The notes below the pieces were generated by a model. That model had not been told where the DNA came from, made no database searches, and saw nothing but the letters and a program-made list of their open reading frames with translations. From Gemmatimonas sp. (lineage in GTDB: Bacteria; Gemmatimonadota; Gemmatimonadetes; Gemmatimonadales; Gemmatimonadaceae): a stretch of 34,183 nt of DNA. Positions within the stretch are counted from its first letter, which is position 1. Every line of letters starts with the position of its first letter. Shown piece after piece: positions 11,689 to 20,353 of the stretch. Location of the stretch: the NCBI GenBank assembly GCA_013822425.1, contig PNKL01000026.1, positions 1-34,183 of the forward strand. Direction: 5' to 3'. A program made the position numbers and the translations under genes.

Positions 11689-11759
11689 TCAATCGTTATC
11701 GTTATCCTGAGTCGCAATCCTCCATCGAAATCCTCGGTCCAAATCCTCAATCTCCTTGA
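11689..11759 (+). repeat. 13-bp repeat array, forward arm, before the four-helix membrane gene
   Basis: Forward units are TGAGTCGCAATCC (11708), TCCATCGAAATCC (11721), TCGGTCCAAATCC (11734) and the partial TCAATCTCC (11747), preceded by a diverged TCAATCGTTATCG (11689). The array ends about nine bases before the ATG at 11768. Confidence 0.85.
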
Positions 11760-11767
11760 TACCTCCC

Positions 11768-12205
11768 ATGATCCTCGCCCTTCATAACAGCCTCCGCTGG
11801 CTTGTCCTCCTCTTCGCCGTCGTCGCCCTTCTGCGCGCGTTCAAGGGGATCAACGGCGGCGTGGACTACGCCACCGGCGCCAAGCGGGCGCTCTCGATCT
11901 TCGTGATATCCGTGCACCTGCAGCTCATCCTCGGCATCGTGCTCTTCGGCGTGAGTTCGATTACGCGACCGGCGATGGCCGACATGGGGGCGGCGATGCG
12001 GGATCCGGCTGTCCGGTACTTCGTCGTCGAGCATCCCACCCTGATGCTGCTCGCGGTCATCGTCGCCACGGTCACGGGCGTCATTGCCCGCCGCGGGCCC
12101 GACGACACCGTGCGCCACCGCCGCGCTGCCATCGGCATCGCGCTCGCGCTCGGCCTGATGCTCGCCGGCATCCCCTGGCAGCGGCCGCTGCTCCCGCACT
12201 TCTGA
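11768..12205 (+). CDS. Four-helix membrane protein, cytochrome-b-like in appearance
   Basis: The 145-residue product from ATG 11768 (a TTG at 11756 would add four residues) has four hydrophobic segments: about 8-22, 41-60, 91-110 and 120-136. Histidines sit in or beside three of them ([22 protein letters not shown]). The pattern resembles small Bacteroidetes-type membrane proteins loosely annotated as cytochrome b; I recall similar HSxLRW and PWP-like endings there. Haem binding is inference only. No ribosome-binding site is visible, and the leader is the 13-bp repeat array. A strong GC hairpin follows the stop. It has no obvious functional link with rel or uvrB. Confidence 0.7.
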   Translation: MILALHNSLRWLVLLFAVVALLRAFKGINGGVDYATGAKRALSIFVISVHLQLILGIVLFGVSSITRPAMADMGAAMRDPAVRYFVVEHPTLMLLAVIVATVTGVIARRGPDDTVRHRRAAIGIALALGLMLAGIPWQRPLLPHF

Positions 12206-12213
12206 GTGCCGGC

Positions 12214-12241
12214 GGGGGGCGCGACGGACGTCGCGCCCCCC
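12214..12241 (+). terminator. Strong GC hairpin after the membrane protein gene
   Basis: GGGGGGCGCGAC (12214-12225) and GTCGCGCCCCCC (12230-12241) form a perfect 12-bp stem with a GGAC loop nine bases after the stop. No T-run follows, so termination without Rho is uncertain. A second small hairpin, CAGGGG-TTGAG-CCCCTG (12255-12271), lies just downstream. Confidence 0.5.
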
Positions 12242-12320
12242 GGATGGCGTAAAACAGGGGTTGAGCCCCTGCCTCGCGGGTCGCCGGCCGGACGATGCTG
12301 CCGAACAAACGCCGAATCGC

Positions 12321-12335
12321 TATATTTTACGGATG
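12321..12335 (+). promoter_or_regulatory. Leaderless-type promoter at uvrB start
   Basis: TATATT (12321-12326) is the best -10 match in the window and ends seven bases before the uvrB ATG (12333). No Shine-Dalgarno sequence fits between them. Transcription would start at or within a base or two of the ATG. No clear -35 is seen 17 bases upstream. Confidence 0.55.
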
Positions 12336-14405
12336 CCCTCCGTCTCCTTCGACCTGCAGGCACCCTTCGAGCCGGCCGGCGACCAGCCCAAGGCGATCGC
12401 CGAGCTGACCGCCGGGATCGCGCGCGGCGACCGCTTCCAGACGCTGCTCGGCGTCACCGGGTCGGGGAAGACGATGACCATCGCCAACGTCATCCGGAAC
12501 GTCGGCAAGCCGACCCTCGTCCTTTCGCACAACAAGACGCTTGCCGCCCAGTTGTACGGCGAGCTCAAGTCGTTCTTCCCGAACAACGCCGTCGAGTACT
12601 TCATCTCGTACTACGACTACTACCAGCCCGAGGCGTACGTCCCGACGAGCGACACGTACATCGAGAAGGACGCGTCCATCAACGAGGACATTGACCGCCT
12701 GCGCCTGCGCGCCACGTCGTCACTGATGGAGCGCGAGGACGTGATCATCGTCGCCACGGTCTCCGCGATCTATGGCCTCGGCGACCCCGTGCAGTACCGC
12801 GAGCAGATGGTGCACCTCAAGGCCGGGCAGACGATCGCGCGAGACGAGATCCTGCGCGGTCTCGTGAAGATCCAGTACGGCCGCAACGACGTCGCGTTCG
12901 AACGGGGCACCTTCCGCGTGCGCGGCGACACGGTGGAGATCTTCCCGGCCTACGAGGAGCAGGCGGTGCGCGTCGAGATGTGGGGCGACGAGATCGAGCG
13001 CATCTCCAAGATCAACCCGATGACGGGCGAGACGGTGACGCCGCTGACGCGCGCGGCGATCTACCCGGCCAAGCACTTCGTCACGTCGCGCGCCACGCTC
13101 GAGCGCGCGATCCGGCTGATCCAGGAGGAGCTGCGCGCGCGGCTCTCGGCGCTGAAGGAGGCGGGCAAGCTGCTCGAGGCGCAGCGCCTCGAGTCGCGGA
13201 CGAACTTCGACATCGAGATGCTCCTCGAGGTCGGCACCTGCGCCGGCATCGAGAACTACTCGCGCCACATCTCGGGACGCGGCGCCGGCGACCGCCCTGC
13301 CGTCCTCTTCGACTACTTCCCCGAGGACTTCCTCGTCGTCGTGGACGAATCGCACGTGACCCTGCCGCAGATCGGCGGCATGTTCAACGGCGACAAGTCG
13401 CGCAAGACGACGCTCGTCGAGTACGGCTTCCGCTTGCCGAGTGCGCTCGACAACCGGCCGCTGATGTTCGACGAGTTCCTGACGCTGACGCCGCGCGCCA
13501 TCTTCGTCTCCGCGACGCCCGCCGACCTCGAGCTGCAGCTCTCGCAGGGCGTCGTCGTCGAGCAGATCATCCGCCCGACCGGGCTCGTGGACCCTGTGCT
13601 CGAGATCCGCCCCGTGCGCGGGCAGGTGGACGACTTGCTCGGCGAGATCCGCATCCGCGAGCGAAAGGGCGAGCGCGTGCTCGTGACCACGCTGACCAAG
13701 CGGATGGCCGAGGACCTCACCGACTACTTCCAGCAGATGGGCGTGCGGGTGCGGTACATGCACGCCGACATCGACGCGATCGAGCGCATGGAGATCGTGC
13801 GCGGGCTGCGCCTCGGCGAGTTCGACGTGTTGATCGGCATCAACCTCCTGCGCGAGGGGCTCGACTTGCCGGAGGTGTCGCTCGTCGCCATCCTCGACGC
13901 CGACCAGGAGGGGTTCCTGCGGTCGGACCGGTCGCTCATCCAGACGGTAGGACGCGCGGCGCGGCACGCCGAGGGGCGCGCGATCCTGTACGCCGACCGC
14001 ATTACCGGGTCCATGCAGCGCGCGATGGACGAGACGCATCGCCGCCGCACCGTGCAGGAGGCGCACAACACGGAGCACGGCATCGTTCCCCGCGGTGTGA
14101 CGAAGAGCACGGAGCAGATCCGCGTGCTCACGCGTGTGGCCGATGCGCGCGAGGAGCGCGAGGGGCGCGAGCGGGAGCGCGCCGGGACGAAGCAGCAGCG
14201 CAAGGTCGCCGAGGCGGCCGCGCACTACGGTGTCGAGGACCTGCCGAAGCTCGTGATCCAGCTCGAGGAGGAGATGAAGGAAGCGGCGAAGGCGCTGGAC
14301 TTCGAGACCGCCGCGCGGCTGCGCGACGAGCTCTTCGAGATCAAGGCGGCGATGGGCGAGCGCAGCGGCACGCGCCGTGCCGCGCCGTGGCGCGGGGGGC
14401 GGTAG
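12333..14405 (+). CDS. uvrB: Excinuclease ABC subunit UvrB
   Basis: UvrB verifies DNA damage in nucleotide excision repair, loaded by UvrA and then joined by UvrC. The 690-residue protein has Walker A GVTGSGKT (Gly40 to Thr47), the beta-hairpin that probes the helix ([12 protein letters not shown]), the DESHVTLPQ helicase motif, the [13 protein letters not shown] segment, the QTVGRAARH motif VI, and a C-terminal UVR domain ([24 protein letters not shown]) that contacts UvrC. The start at ATG 12333 is fixed by the conserved [17 protein letters not shown] beginning; the frame is open further upstream but that stretch is not UvrB-like. The stop is 22 bases before the tsaE ATG, so the repair gene appears to head the tsaE-tsaB-rimI transcript. 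Confidence 0.97.
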   Translation: MPSVSFDLQAPFEPAGDQPKAIAELTAGIARGDRFQTLLGVTGSGKTMTIANVIRNVGKPTLVLSHNKTLAAQLYGELKSFFPNNAVEYFISYYDYYQPEAYVPTSDTYIEKDASINEDIDRLRLRATSSLMEREDVIIVATVSAIYGLGDPVQYREQMVHLKAGQTIARDEILRGLVKIQYGRNDVAFERGTFRVRGDTVEIFPAYEEQAVRVEMWGDEIERISKINPMTGETVTPLTRAAIYPAKHFVTSRATLERAIRLIQEELRARLSALKEAGKLLEAQRLESRTNFDIEMLLEVGTCAGIENYSRHISGRGAGDRPAVLFDYFPEDFLVVVDESHVTLPQIGGMFNGDKSRKTTLVEYGFRLPSALDNRPLMFDEFLTLTPRAIFVSATPADLELQLSQGVVVEQIIRPTGLVDPVLEIRPVRGQVDDLLGEIRIRERKGERVLVTTLTKRMAEDLTDYFQQMGVRVRYMHADIDAIERMEIVRGLRLGEFDVLIGINLLREGLDLPEVSLVAILDADQEGFLRSDRSLIQTVGRAARHAEGRAILYADRITGSMQRAMDETHRRRTVQEAHNTEHGIVPRGVTKSTEQIRVLTRVADAREEREGRERERAGTKQQRKVAEAAAHYGVEDLPKLVIQLEEEMKEAAKALDFETAARLRDELFEIKAAMGERSGTRRAAPWRGGR

Positions 14406-14427
14406 CGTGGCGTCCACGGTGGACCCG

Positions 14428-14859
14428 ATGAGCACGAGCGGCGAACGCGTGCTGACGCTCGAGGAACTCACGGAGTTCGGGGTCTCGCTGGGGCGCGCGC
14501 TCGCCGCGCGGGGGCCGAACGTCGTCACCCTGAGCGGTGACCTGGGCACGGGCAAGACCACGCTCACGCGCGCCATCGGGCGCGGATTCGGCGTCGTTGA
14601 ACCGGTCACCAGCCCGACTTTCGCGCTCGTGCACGAATACGCGGCGCGCCACGGACGCCGGCTCTTCCACCTCGATCTCTACCGCATCAAGGGGCCGCAC
14701 GAACTGGCCAACATCGGATGGGAGTCGCTGCTCGAGGCGCCCGCGCTGCTCATCATCGAGTGGCCGGACCGCGCCGGCGAGCTGATTCCGCCGAACGCGA
14801 TGGCCATCACGCTCGCCCATGTCGAGGGCGACGAGACGCGGCGGCTGGTGACGTGGTGA
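14428..14859 (+). CDS. tsaE: tRNA t6A biosynthesis ATPase TsaE
   Basis: TsaE is the P-loop ATPase that, with TsaB and TsaD, installs threonylcarbamoyl on A37 of ANN-decoding tRNAs. The 143-residue product from ATG 14428 carries Walker A GDLGTGKTT (Lys43, Thr44), the switch-like VTSPTFALVHEY and the FHLDLYRI segment typical of the family. I chose ATG 14428 because GGTGGA lies about eight bases upstream; GTG 14407, just after the uvrB stop, and GTG 14377 inside uvrB are in frame alternatives. The stop overlaps the tsaB start (GTGA), indicating coupled translation of two proteins of one complex. Confidence 0.93.
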   Translation: MSTSGERVLTLEELTEFGVSLGRALAARGPNVVTLSGDLGTGKTTLTRAIGRGFGVVEPVTSPTFALVHEYAARHGRRLFHLDLYRIKGPHELANIGWESLLEAPALLIIEWPDRAGELIPPNAMAITLAHVEGDETRRLVTW

Positions 14860-15545
14860 GCGCGCCGCGGTCCGGTGGCAATGCCCTGGCGCCGGGGCTG
14901 ACCCTGGCGCTTGACGCCTCGACGTACGTCGGGACGGTGGCGGTCTTGCGCGACGGTGTCGTCGTGGCGGCGCGCGAGGCGTTGATGCGCGGCGAGCACG
15001 AGGAGCGGTTGATGCCCGCAGTGCTCGCGGCCCTCGCCGATGTCGGCGCGGTGCCGCGCGACGTTGCGCGCGTCGTCTGCGGCGCCGGGCCGGGGAGCTT
15101 CACCTCGCTCCGCATCGCGGCGGGGATTGCCAAGGGCGTCGCGCACGGGGCCAACGTGCCCCTCTACGCCGTCTCGTCGCTCGCGCTCGTCGTCGCGGGG
15201 GCCGGTCCCGCGCTCTCGCCGGGCCGCTACATCGCCGCGCTCGACGCGATGCGAGGCGAGCGCTACGCGCAGACGGTGATGGTGTACGACGACGGACGGG
15301 TCGAAGCGAACGGCCCATCGGCGCTCGCAACGGCGGAGCAACTCGCGGCCGAACGCTGCCGCGTCGTGGGTCCGCTCGAAGGCGACGCCCACGCGCCGCA
15401 CGCTCGCGGGGTCGCCGCACTGCTCGATGCCTGCATCGCCGACGGCCCCGTGGACCTCGATGCGTGGGAACCGTCGTACGGCCGGCTCGCCGAGGCGCAG
15501 GTGCGATGGGAGGCGGCGCACGGACGGTCGCTGGCCAGCGGCTAG
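14856..15545 (+). CDS. tsaB: tRNA t6A biosynthesis protein TsaB
   Basis: TsaB is the ASKHA-fold partner that dimerises with the catalytic subunit TsaD. The 229-residue product begins with LALDASTYVGTVAVL, the phosphate-1 strand-turn-strand, and carries GAGPGSFTSLRIAAGIAKGVA, the most conserved TsaB segment. Start is GTG 14856, overlapping the tsaE stop as GTGA; GTG 14853 is equally possible by sequence. The frame is open upstream inside tsaE, but that part is a shadow of tsaE coding. The TAG stop overlaps the rimI GTG. TsaD and TsaC are not in the window. Confidence 0.92.
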   Translation: MSAPRSGGNALAPGLTLALDASTYVGTVAVLRDGVVVAAREALMRGEHEERLMPAVLAALADVGAVPRDVARVVCGAGPGSFTSLRIAAGIAKGVAHGANVPLYAVSSLALVVAGAGPALSPGRYIAALDAMRGERYAQTVMVYDDGRVEANGPSALATAEQLAAERCRVVGPLEGDAHAPHARGVAALLDACIADGPVDLDAWEPSYGRLAEAQVRWEAAHGRSLASG

Positions 15546-15985
15546 TGGCGACCGTCCGTCCCGCCACCGCGGCCGATCTCGCGGCGATCGCCGACATCGA
15601 GCGGGTCTCGTTCAGCGACCCATGGTCGTTGAAGAGCTTCGGCAACTCGCTGGCGCACGATTTCGTGCGGATGTGCGTCGTGGAGGACGACACGGGCGTG
15701 GCCGGCTACTCCGTCGTCTGGGTCTCGGGCGAGGAGTGCGAACTCGCCAACCTTGCCGTCGACCCGGCGCGGCGCCGCTCCGGGCTTGGCGCGCTGCTCC
15801 TCGACGCGCTGCTGGAGCGAGCGCATGAAGAGGCCCTGTTCGTGGTCTTCCTCGAGGTGCGCGCATCGAATGCGGCGGCCCGGGCGCTGTATGCCAGCCG
15901 TGGGTTCCACGAGGTGGGACGGCGGCCGATGTACTACAAGAACCCCGCGGAGGACGCGCTCATCCTGCGGCGGGATCTGAAGTAA
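15545..15985 (+). CDS. rimI: Ribosomal protein S18 alanine N-acetyltransferase RimI
   Basis: This is a GNAT-fold acetyltransferase; RimI acetylates the N-terminal alanine of ribosomal protein S18, and genes of this type commonly sit beside tsaB. The 146-residue product shows VRPATAADLAAIADIE at the start, the acetyl-CoA pyrophosphate loop RRRSGLGALLLDALL in the middle, and the C-terminal LEVRASNAAARALYASRGF and MYYKNP segments typical of RimI. Start is the GTG at 15545, whose first base is the last base of the tsaB stop (TAGTG). Substrate assignment rests on family and neighbours; other GNAT targets cannot be excluded. Confidence 0.88.
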   Translation: MATVRPATAADLAAIADIERVSFSDPWSLKSFGNSLAHDFVRMCVVEDDTGVAGYSVVWVSGEECELANLAVDPARRRSGLGALLLDALLERAHEEALFVVFLEVRASNAAARALYASRGFHEVGRRPMYYKNPAEDALILRRDLK

Positions 15986-16035
15986 GCACCGGTGAGGCCG
16001 AGCGGCTGCACGGCGTCGGAGCGACGGGTGGTCGC

Positions 16036-16090
16036 GCGGCCGGGGCAGGTGCGGGGGCGAACTGCAATGCACCGAGCCTGCCCGCGGCCG
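16036..16090 (+). terminator. Long stem after rimI, abutting the ssb promoter
   Basis: CGGCC-GGGGCAGG on the left (16038-16049) pairs with CCTGCCC-GCGGCCG on the right (16077-16090) across a loop of about 28 bases. No U-tract follows. The right arm ends two bases before the proposed ssb -35, so the structure may end the tsaE-tsaB-rimI transcript or influence ssb expression. Confidence 0.4.
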
Positions 16091-16091
16091 A

Positions 16092-16120
16092 TTGGTGGTG
16101 TACTTCCGGGCAGGTATCTT
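16092..16120 (+). promoter_or_regulatory. Candidate sigma-70-type promoter of ssb
   Basis: TTGGTG (16092-16097) and TATCTT (16115-16120) are separated by 17 bases, the ideal spacing. The resulting leader of about 35-40 bases carries a strong ribosome-binding site. This supports independent transcription of ssb. Confidence 0.5.
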
Positions 16121-16164
16121 TACCGTCAACGGCGACGTACGGACTTCATACGACAGGAGGAGTT

Positions 16165-16659
16165 GTGAGCCGCAGCTTGAACAAGGTGACGCTGATCGGG
16201 AACCTCGGGGCTGACCCCGAAATCCGCACGACGCCGAACGGGAGCAAGGTGGCGCAGTTCTCGCTCGCGACCAGCCGGTCGTGGGGCGGGCAGGGCGGGA
16301 GCGAAAAGCAGGAGAAGACCGAGTGGCACAAGTGCGTGGCCTGGAACGGCAAGGGACCCGGCACCGGGCTGGCCGACATCATCGAGCGCTACTGCAAGAA
16401 GGGCGAGAAGCTCTACGTGGAAGGGCGCATCGAGTACCGGCAGTACACGGACAAGGAAGGCCAGGTGAAGTACATCACGGAGATCAACGTCCGCGAGATC
16501 ATGCTGTTGGGCGGCAAGGGCGGCGGTGACTTTGACGGCGGTGCTCCGCCGCGCGCGCGGTCAGCGTCGCCGGCCAAGGGCGGTGCGGCCGCGGCTCCCT
16601 CGGGTGACTTCGAGGAATTCCCGGGCGGGCTCGAGGCGGACGACGACCTGCCGTTCTGA
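16165..16659 (+). CDS. ssb: Single-stranded DNA-binding protein SSB
   Basis: SSB coats single-stranded DNA during replication, repair and recombination. The 164-residue product begins with the OB-fold sequence LNKVTLIGNLGADPEIRTT, continues with TEWHKCVAWN and the YVEGRIEYRQYTDKEGQVKY strand region, and ends in a glycine/alanine/proline-rich linker and the acidic tip DDDLPF, which recruits partner proteins. The start is the GTG at 16165, fixed by a near-perfect AGGAGG (16155-16160) five bases upstream and by the conserved N-terminus. It stands alone with its own promoter. A chromosomal housekeeping SSB is likely, although rimI and an accessory-looking region surround it. Confidence 0.95.
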   Translation: MSRSLNKVTLIGNLGADPEIRTTPNGSKVAQFSLATSRSWGGQGGSEKQEKTEWHKCVAWNGKGPGTGLADIIERYCKKGEKLYVEGRIEYRQYTDKEGQVKYITEINVREIMLLGGKGGGDFDGGAPPRARSASPAKGGAAAAPSGDFEEFPGGLEADDDLPF

Positions 16660-16732
16660 TACCCCACCTCTTTCCAGTGTTACGTCACGCGGGAGTCGCC
16701 GAGCGTAAATAGGACGAATGCCAGCGTGATCA

Positions 16733-16785
16733 CAGAACGACAGGTGGCCACCTCTATAGGAGTGGACCGTCTGTCGTTCTGTTTT
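16733..16785 (+). terminator. Rho-independent terminator downstream of ssb
   Basis: CAGAACGACAG (16733-16743) pairs perfectly with CTGTCGTTCTG (16771-16781), with a partly self-complementary apical region (CCACCTC-TATA-GGAGTGG), followed by TTTT (16782-16785). It ends transcription from ssb or marks the left edge of the low-GC island. Confidence 0.7.
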
Positions 16786-16937
16786 CGACGAGTTGGCCGG
16801 TCGGGACGGGGGATCACACGAAGGGCTCGCGCCGGGAGAGAGTGGCGTTCGCTTATCACCGGACTCCGGTAGTGTCCTTTGTTCATTAGGTCGCTGTCCG
16901 GTATCACCCGACGGGCAGAGTCCGAAAAACCCTGAAC

Positions 16938-16966
16938 TTACAAAAAGTGACATGGCGTGATAACAA
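16938..16966 (+). promoter_or_regulatory. Candidate promoter of the subtilase operon
   Basis: TTACAA (16938-16943) and TAACAA (16961-16966) have a 17-base spacer in a locally A-rich stretch that stands out from the GC-rich surroundings. This is the best-matching promoter pair in the 499-bp gap; experimental support would be needed. Confidence 0.4.
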
Positions 16967-17158
16967 TCGCACCACGCGAGGCGTACACTGAAGCACCCTC
17001 GTCTCGAATGCTTCCGAAGCCGGAGGCGAACGCGTGCCTGACTCGCCGGGGCTCAACCAACGTGACGCAGAGCAAGCGAGCGCCAGGTCTTCGTGGGAGC
17101 CCCCAACCGATCAGGCCGAGCGCGAGGGCGTCTTCACCTCATAGAGGAGATCCTCCGC

Positions 17159-20100
17159 GTGACACCTCGCCCCGGAATCCGCATGCTGGCCGCAGCCACC
17201 GCCCTTGCACTCCTTGCACTCTTGATCGTCGCATGTCGAGAGATCACGGCGCCCGAAGCAATCCAGAAGCCAAGCGGAGCGAAGGCATCGCTGCTGAACC
17301 CGAGCGGGCTCGTGGTCGTGTACCCCGACAGCATGCGCGGTTGGGTGTTCTACAACGACCAGACGAACGCTGTGTGTCCGACCGGCTCCGCCTGTCGCAT
17401 GGTGCAGGGACCGACGACCCCGCCGCTCGGCTCGGGCAGCGCCGAGTTGTACGACTCGCTTACGACCGACGGAAAGGCGCTCATCCTCGCAGACTACGCC
17501 GGAACCCGGTTCGACCAGCTCACGGACCTCCGGTACTCCACCTATCGCCAGACCGTGAACATCGGCAACAACCTGGCGATTTCGTTGCAATTCAATGTGG
17601 ACTACGATCTGGGCGACGCGGCGACGGGCTACCAGGGACGCCTCGTCTTCGAACCCTACGTTGGGATCGGGGGAAACGTCCCGCAGAATACGTGGCAGAC
17701 GTGGGACGCGAAGGCGGGAAAGTGGTGGGGCACAAGATCCACCGTCACACGGAATGGTGCGTCTGTCGCCAACCCGTGCGTGCAGGCCACGCCGTGTACG
17801 TGGGCGCAGGTGCTCGCCGCATTCCCAAGTGTCGGTGTTCACACACTGTACGGAGCGGTCGTTCTGAAGGCGGGATCGGGCTGGCCAGGGTTCCGAGGGA
17901 ACGTCGACAGTCTGACGATCGCCGTTGCTGGTGTCGCGACGACATTTGATTTCGAGAGTGCCGCACCCGTCACTGTCCCCGCGACGGCTCCGACCCAGCC
18001 ACCGCTCGCCCTGTTGGACCCGGTCAGAATTCTCCAGAATCCGGATTCGCTCGGCGTGGCCGTCTTCGCGGACCTCATCGAGGTGCAGTTTGTAGTCGGG
18101 GCAAGCGTTGCTGAGCGGAGCGCGGCGATTGGGGCTGTTGGTGGCACCGTTGTCGGCGGCGTTGAAACTAACGGACCGGAGGGCGTTTATTCAGTGCAAC
18201 TCCCGTCCGATCCATCTGGAGCGACGATGCTACGCGCCATTCGCGGCCTCCGTTCGCGAGCTTCGGTTGCGATGGCGCGCGTGGAGTGGGCTCTGCAGGA
18301 TGCGCTCGCATACAGGCGCCCGAATGAAGGGCAAGGCCTTTCACAGAGCGACTGGGTGCTCGACCCGAATGCTGCGTTCGCGGCGCCGGATGCGCCGTGG
18401 GCCGCCAGCGCTGCGGCTGCTCCCTTCGCTTGGGGCTGCGCAACCGGAGCAGGCACGACTTCAGCAGTGCTGGACATGGGACTCGCCGCGAATGCAGAGT
18501 TTGCGGGGAGGCTTGACGCTCGCTCAATCCTGACGCCCGCCGAGAACGCGGTCTACCTGCGCCATGGCCAGGCCGTCGCCTCCGTTCTTGGCGCAACCGC
18601 TAACAATGGAGTGGGCGTCGCGGGGATTGCCCATGAGACCAGACTCTTGCTTCTGGACATCGCGGTCACTCATCCGAGTACAGGCCGCATTCGTCCGAAT
18701 GCGACAGGCTTCCCAGTAGCGAGTCCGTTACTCCTAGGTGCGGCATGGAGTCGTCTTGCCAGCGCTCGTCCTCGGGTCATCAACGTGTCCCTCGGCGGTG
18801 CGACCGCTCCCAACCACGCGACAGACTCGACGTATCGCGACTTCGCGAGCCAGATGAAGTTCACGATCGAGTCCGACAGCAGTTGGGATCCGATCTTCGT
18901 CATCGCGGCTGGAAACGCGACGTCAGCGGGACGTCACGATTGGGGCATCTTTGGGGCTTTGCGCGACAGTATGCCGGACCGCGTGCTAGTGGTTGGTGCT
19001 GCCGCCCGAGCGCGTCATCAGCGCGCATCATTCACGAGTTCGGGTGGCATCGTTGATATCTACGCTCCCGGAATGAGTGTCGCCACGTATGATTCGCTTT
19101 CCGGTCGGGGCAGCAGCGAAGGCACGTCCTTCGCCGCACCCTTCGTCGCAGGTGCGGCGGCGCTCCTCCTTTCGTTCGACCCACGCTTGACGTCGTCGCA
19201 AGTGCGTGCAATCCTCCTCTCGGGTGCCGATTCCGCGCGATCAGTGGATGGCCGGCCGTTCGTCGACGCCTACGGCTCATTGCGTGAGGCGAGCCGCCGC
19301 CCTGGCGCTCCTCTCTGTGGAGTGCGGACATGGGTGACGGACGCTGGTGACTTCACAGTCCAGCGCGCGACATCCAACGAGTCGGTCTTCTCCTTGCAGG
19401 TTGGCGACTGGGACGCGACGTACGTGAACGTGCACCACGGGGGCAAGCGTATTGAGACGGCGTTCTATCAGCGGTTCGTTTGGGCGAACGGGTCGTGGTC
19501 GTCCGGCGATTGGCAAGGGGATGCGACGGCGGACTACTCAGGGAGCTTCAAGGGCTCTGGTGCGTACTTCCAGGATCACGACGACACATTCTCGAGCATT
19601 GTCCGGCGGACGTTGGCTCCTTCGGGAATCACGATCCACGCGGAACGCCGCCCACTGAATGGCGGCGGTGCTATCTCAACGCCCGACGTCGAAGTGTCGC
19701 TGACACTCCCTAGCGCACTTGGACTAATCTGCGTTCGTGAGTCGCGAGACACGACGAATGCGGGTTCAGAATATCAATGCGGGCAGCAGAGCGACTCGGG
19801 GCGAGCCACGAACGTCCGCGACATGCCGGGCGGTGGGGTGGACTACAACGCGCTTCACGCACTCGATCCGCGCGGAGCGTTTGTAGTGGTGCCAGTCGTC
19901 TTGCGGAGGGCTGTGCAACTGTACAGCGTCAACTGGCGTCCCTGCACTGGCACTGATAGCCTTCATTTTCCAGGCATCCGGTGTCGAGCGCCAATGGCGG
20001 ACAGCGTTCTGACCACCGAAACGAAACTCGTGATAATCGACCTTGCCACGGGCAGCGCCGCGACTTACTCGTTGCCGGCCTCCGGCGACCTTGCGGTGCC

Positions 20101-20353
20101 ACTTGAAGCCAATTGGCTGGCGATCACAGAGGATGGCAGGGAATTAATCGTCCAAGCCTCGGGGTACAAAAGAATCAGCGGTGCGACTGGGTGCATTGCG
20201 CCGAAGCATCTGTGGTTGCCATTGGGAGGGCCAAGCGGGACTTTGGCTGCGAGTTTCGAAGTGTCGCTGAACTCTGACGCGCTGTGTGTAGGTCTGCTTG
20301 ATGGAGCGGCTTCACTTCGAACGGGCGCGGCTCGAGCTTCGAGGCATCCATAA
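17159..20353 (+). CDS. Secreted lipid-anchored subtilisin-family (S8) serine protease, multidomain
   Basis: The 1064-residue product starts at GTG 17159, with GAGGAG about nine bases upstream. It has a lipoprotein signal ending IVAC (Cys26). Residues 49-265 form a beta-rich domain with a TWQTWDAKAGKWWGT signature that I recall from other secreted proteins but cannot name. Residues 309-378 resemble an I9/fervidolysin-type pro-domain (VEVQFV-like start, VVGG, LR repeats). The catalytic domain (about 430-705) has an intact triad: Asp439 in SAVLDMG, His469 in LRHGQAVASVLGA, Ser657 in GTSFAAPFVAGAAALL, with oxyanion Asn586 in VIAAGN and VINVSLGG before it. About 360 C-terminal residues are unassigned. 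Base composition is lower in GC than the neighbours. Its stop overlaps the next start (TAATG). It is probably active outside the cytoplasm; its substrate is unknown. Confidence 0.88.
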   Translation: MTPRPGIRMLAAATALALLALLIVACREITAPEAIQKPSGAKASLLNPSGLVVVYPDSMRGWVFYNDQTNAVCPTGSACRMVQGPTTPPLGSGSAELYDSLTTDGKALILADYAGTRFDQLTDLRYSTYRQTVNIGNNLAISLQFNVDYDLGDAATGYQGRLVFEPYVGIGGNVPQNTWQTWDAKAGKWWGTRSTVTRNGASVANPCVQATPCTWAQVLAAFPSVGVHTLYGAVVLKAGSGWPGFRGNVDSLTIAVAGVATTFDFESAAPVTVPATAPTQPPLALLDPVRILQNPDSLGVAVFADLIEVQFVVGASVAERSAAIGAVGGTVVGGVETNGPEGVYSVQLPSDPSGATMLRAIRGLRSRASVAMARVEWALQDALAYRRPNEGQGLSQSDWVLDPNAAFAAPDAPWAASAAAAPFAWGCATGAGTTSAVLDMGLAANAEFAGRLDARSILTPAENAVYLRHGQAVASVLGATANNGVGVAGIAHETRLLLLDIAVTHPSTGRIRPNATGFPVASPLLLGAAWSRLASARPRVINVSLGGATAPNHATDSTYRDFASQMKFTIESDSSWDPIFVIAAGNATSAGRHDWGIFGALRDSMPDRVLVVGAAARARHQRASFTSSGGIVDIYAPGMSVATYDSLSGRGSSEGTSFAAPFVAGAAALLLSFDPRLTSSQVRAILLSGADSARSVDGRPFVDAYGSLREASRRPGAPLCGVRTWVTDAGDFTVQRATSNESVFSLQVGDWDATYVNVHHGGKRIETAFYQRFVWANGSWSSGDWQGDATADYSGSFKGSGAYFQDHDDTFSSIVRRTLAPSGITIHAERRPLNGGGAISTPDVEVSLTLPSALGLICVRESRDTTNAGSEYQCGQQSDSGRATNVRDMPGGGVDYNALHALDPRGAFVVVPVVLRRAVQLYSVNWRPCTGTDSLHFPGIRCRAPMADSVLTTETKLVIIDLATGSAATYSLPASGDLAVPLEANWLAITEDGRELIVQASGYKRISGATGCIAPKHLWLPLGGPSGTLAASFEVSLNSDALCVGLLDGAASLRTGAARASRHP

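Larger units (their letters stand above)
16660..17158. other. 499-bp noncoding region between ssb and the subtilase
   Basis: It contains a hairpin terminator (16733-16785), a candidate promoter (16938-16966) and a ribosome-binding site GAGGAG (17144-17149) ahead of the subtilase GTG. I see no tRNA, no convincing small gene and no repeat from the 13-bp family. If the promoter is right, the subtilase leader is close to 190 bases long. Confidence 0.6.

Noticed and set aside
12720-14609. 629-codon minus-strand frame opposite uvrB
   Set aside because: Shadow of uvrB with no domain features.
16786-16937. Possible tRNA or small RNA in the ssb-subtilase gap
   Set aside because: Short complementary stretches such as ACCGGA/TCCGGT do not assemble into a cloverleaf or another known RNA fold.
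16957-17949. 330-codon plus-strand frame overlapping the subtilase start
   Set aside because: Arg/Pro/Gly-rich with no signal or motif; the overlapping subtilase frame has a ribosome-binding site, lipobox and family domains.
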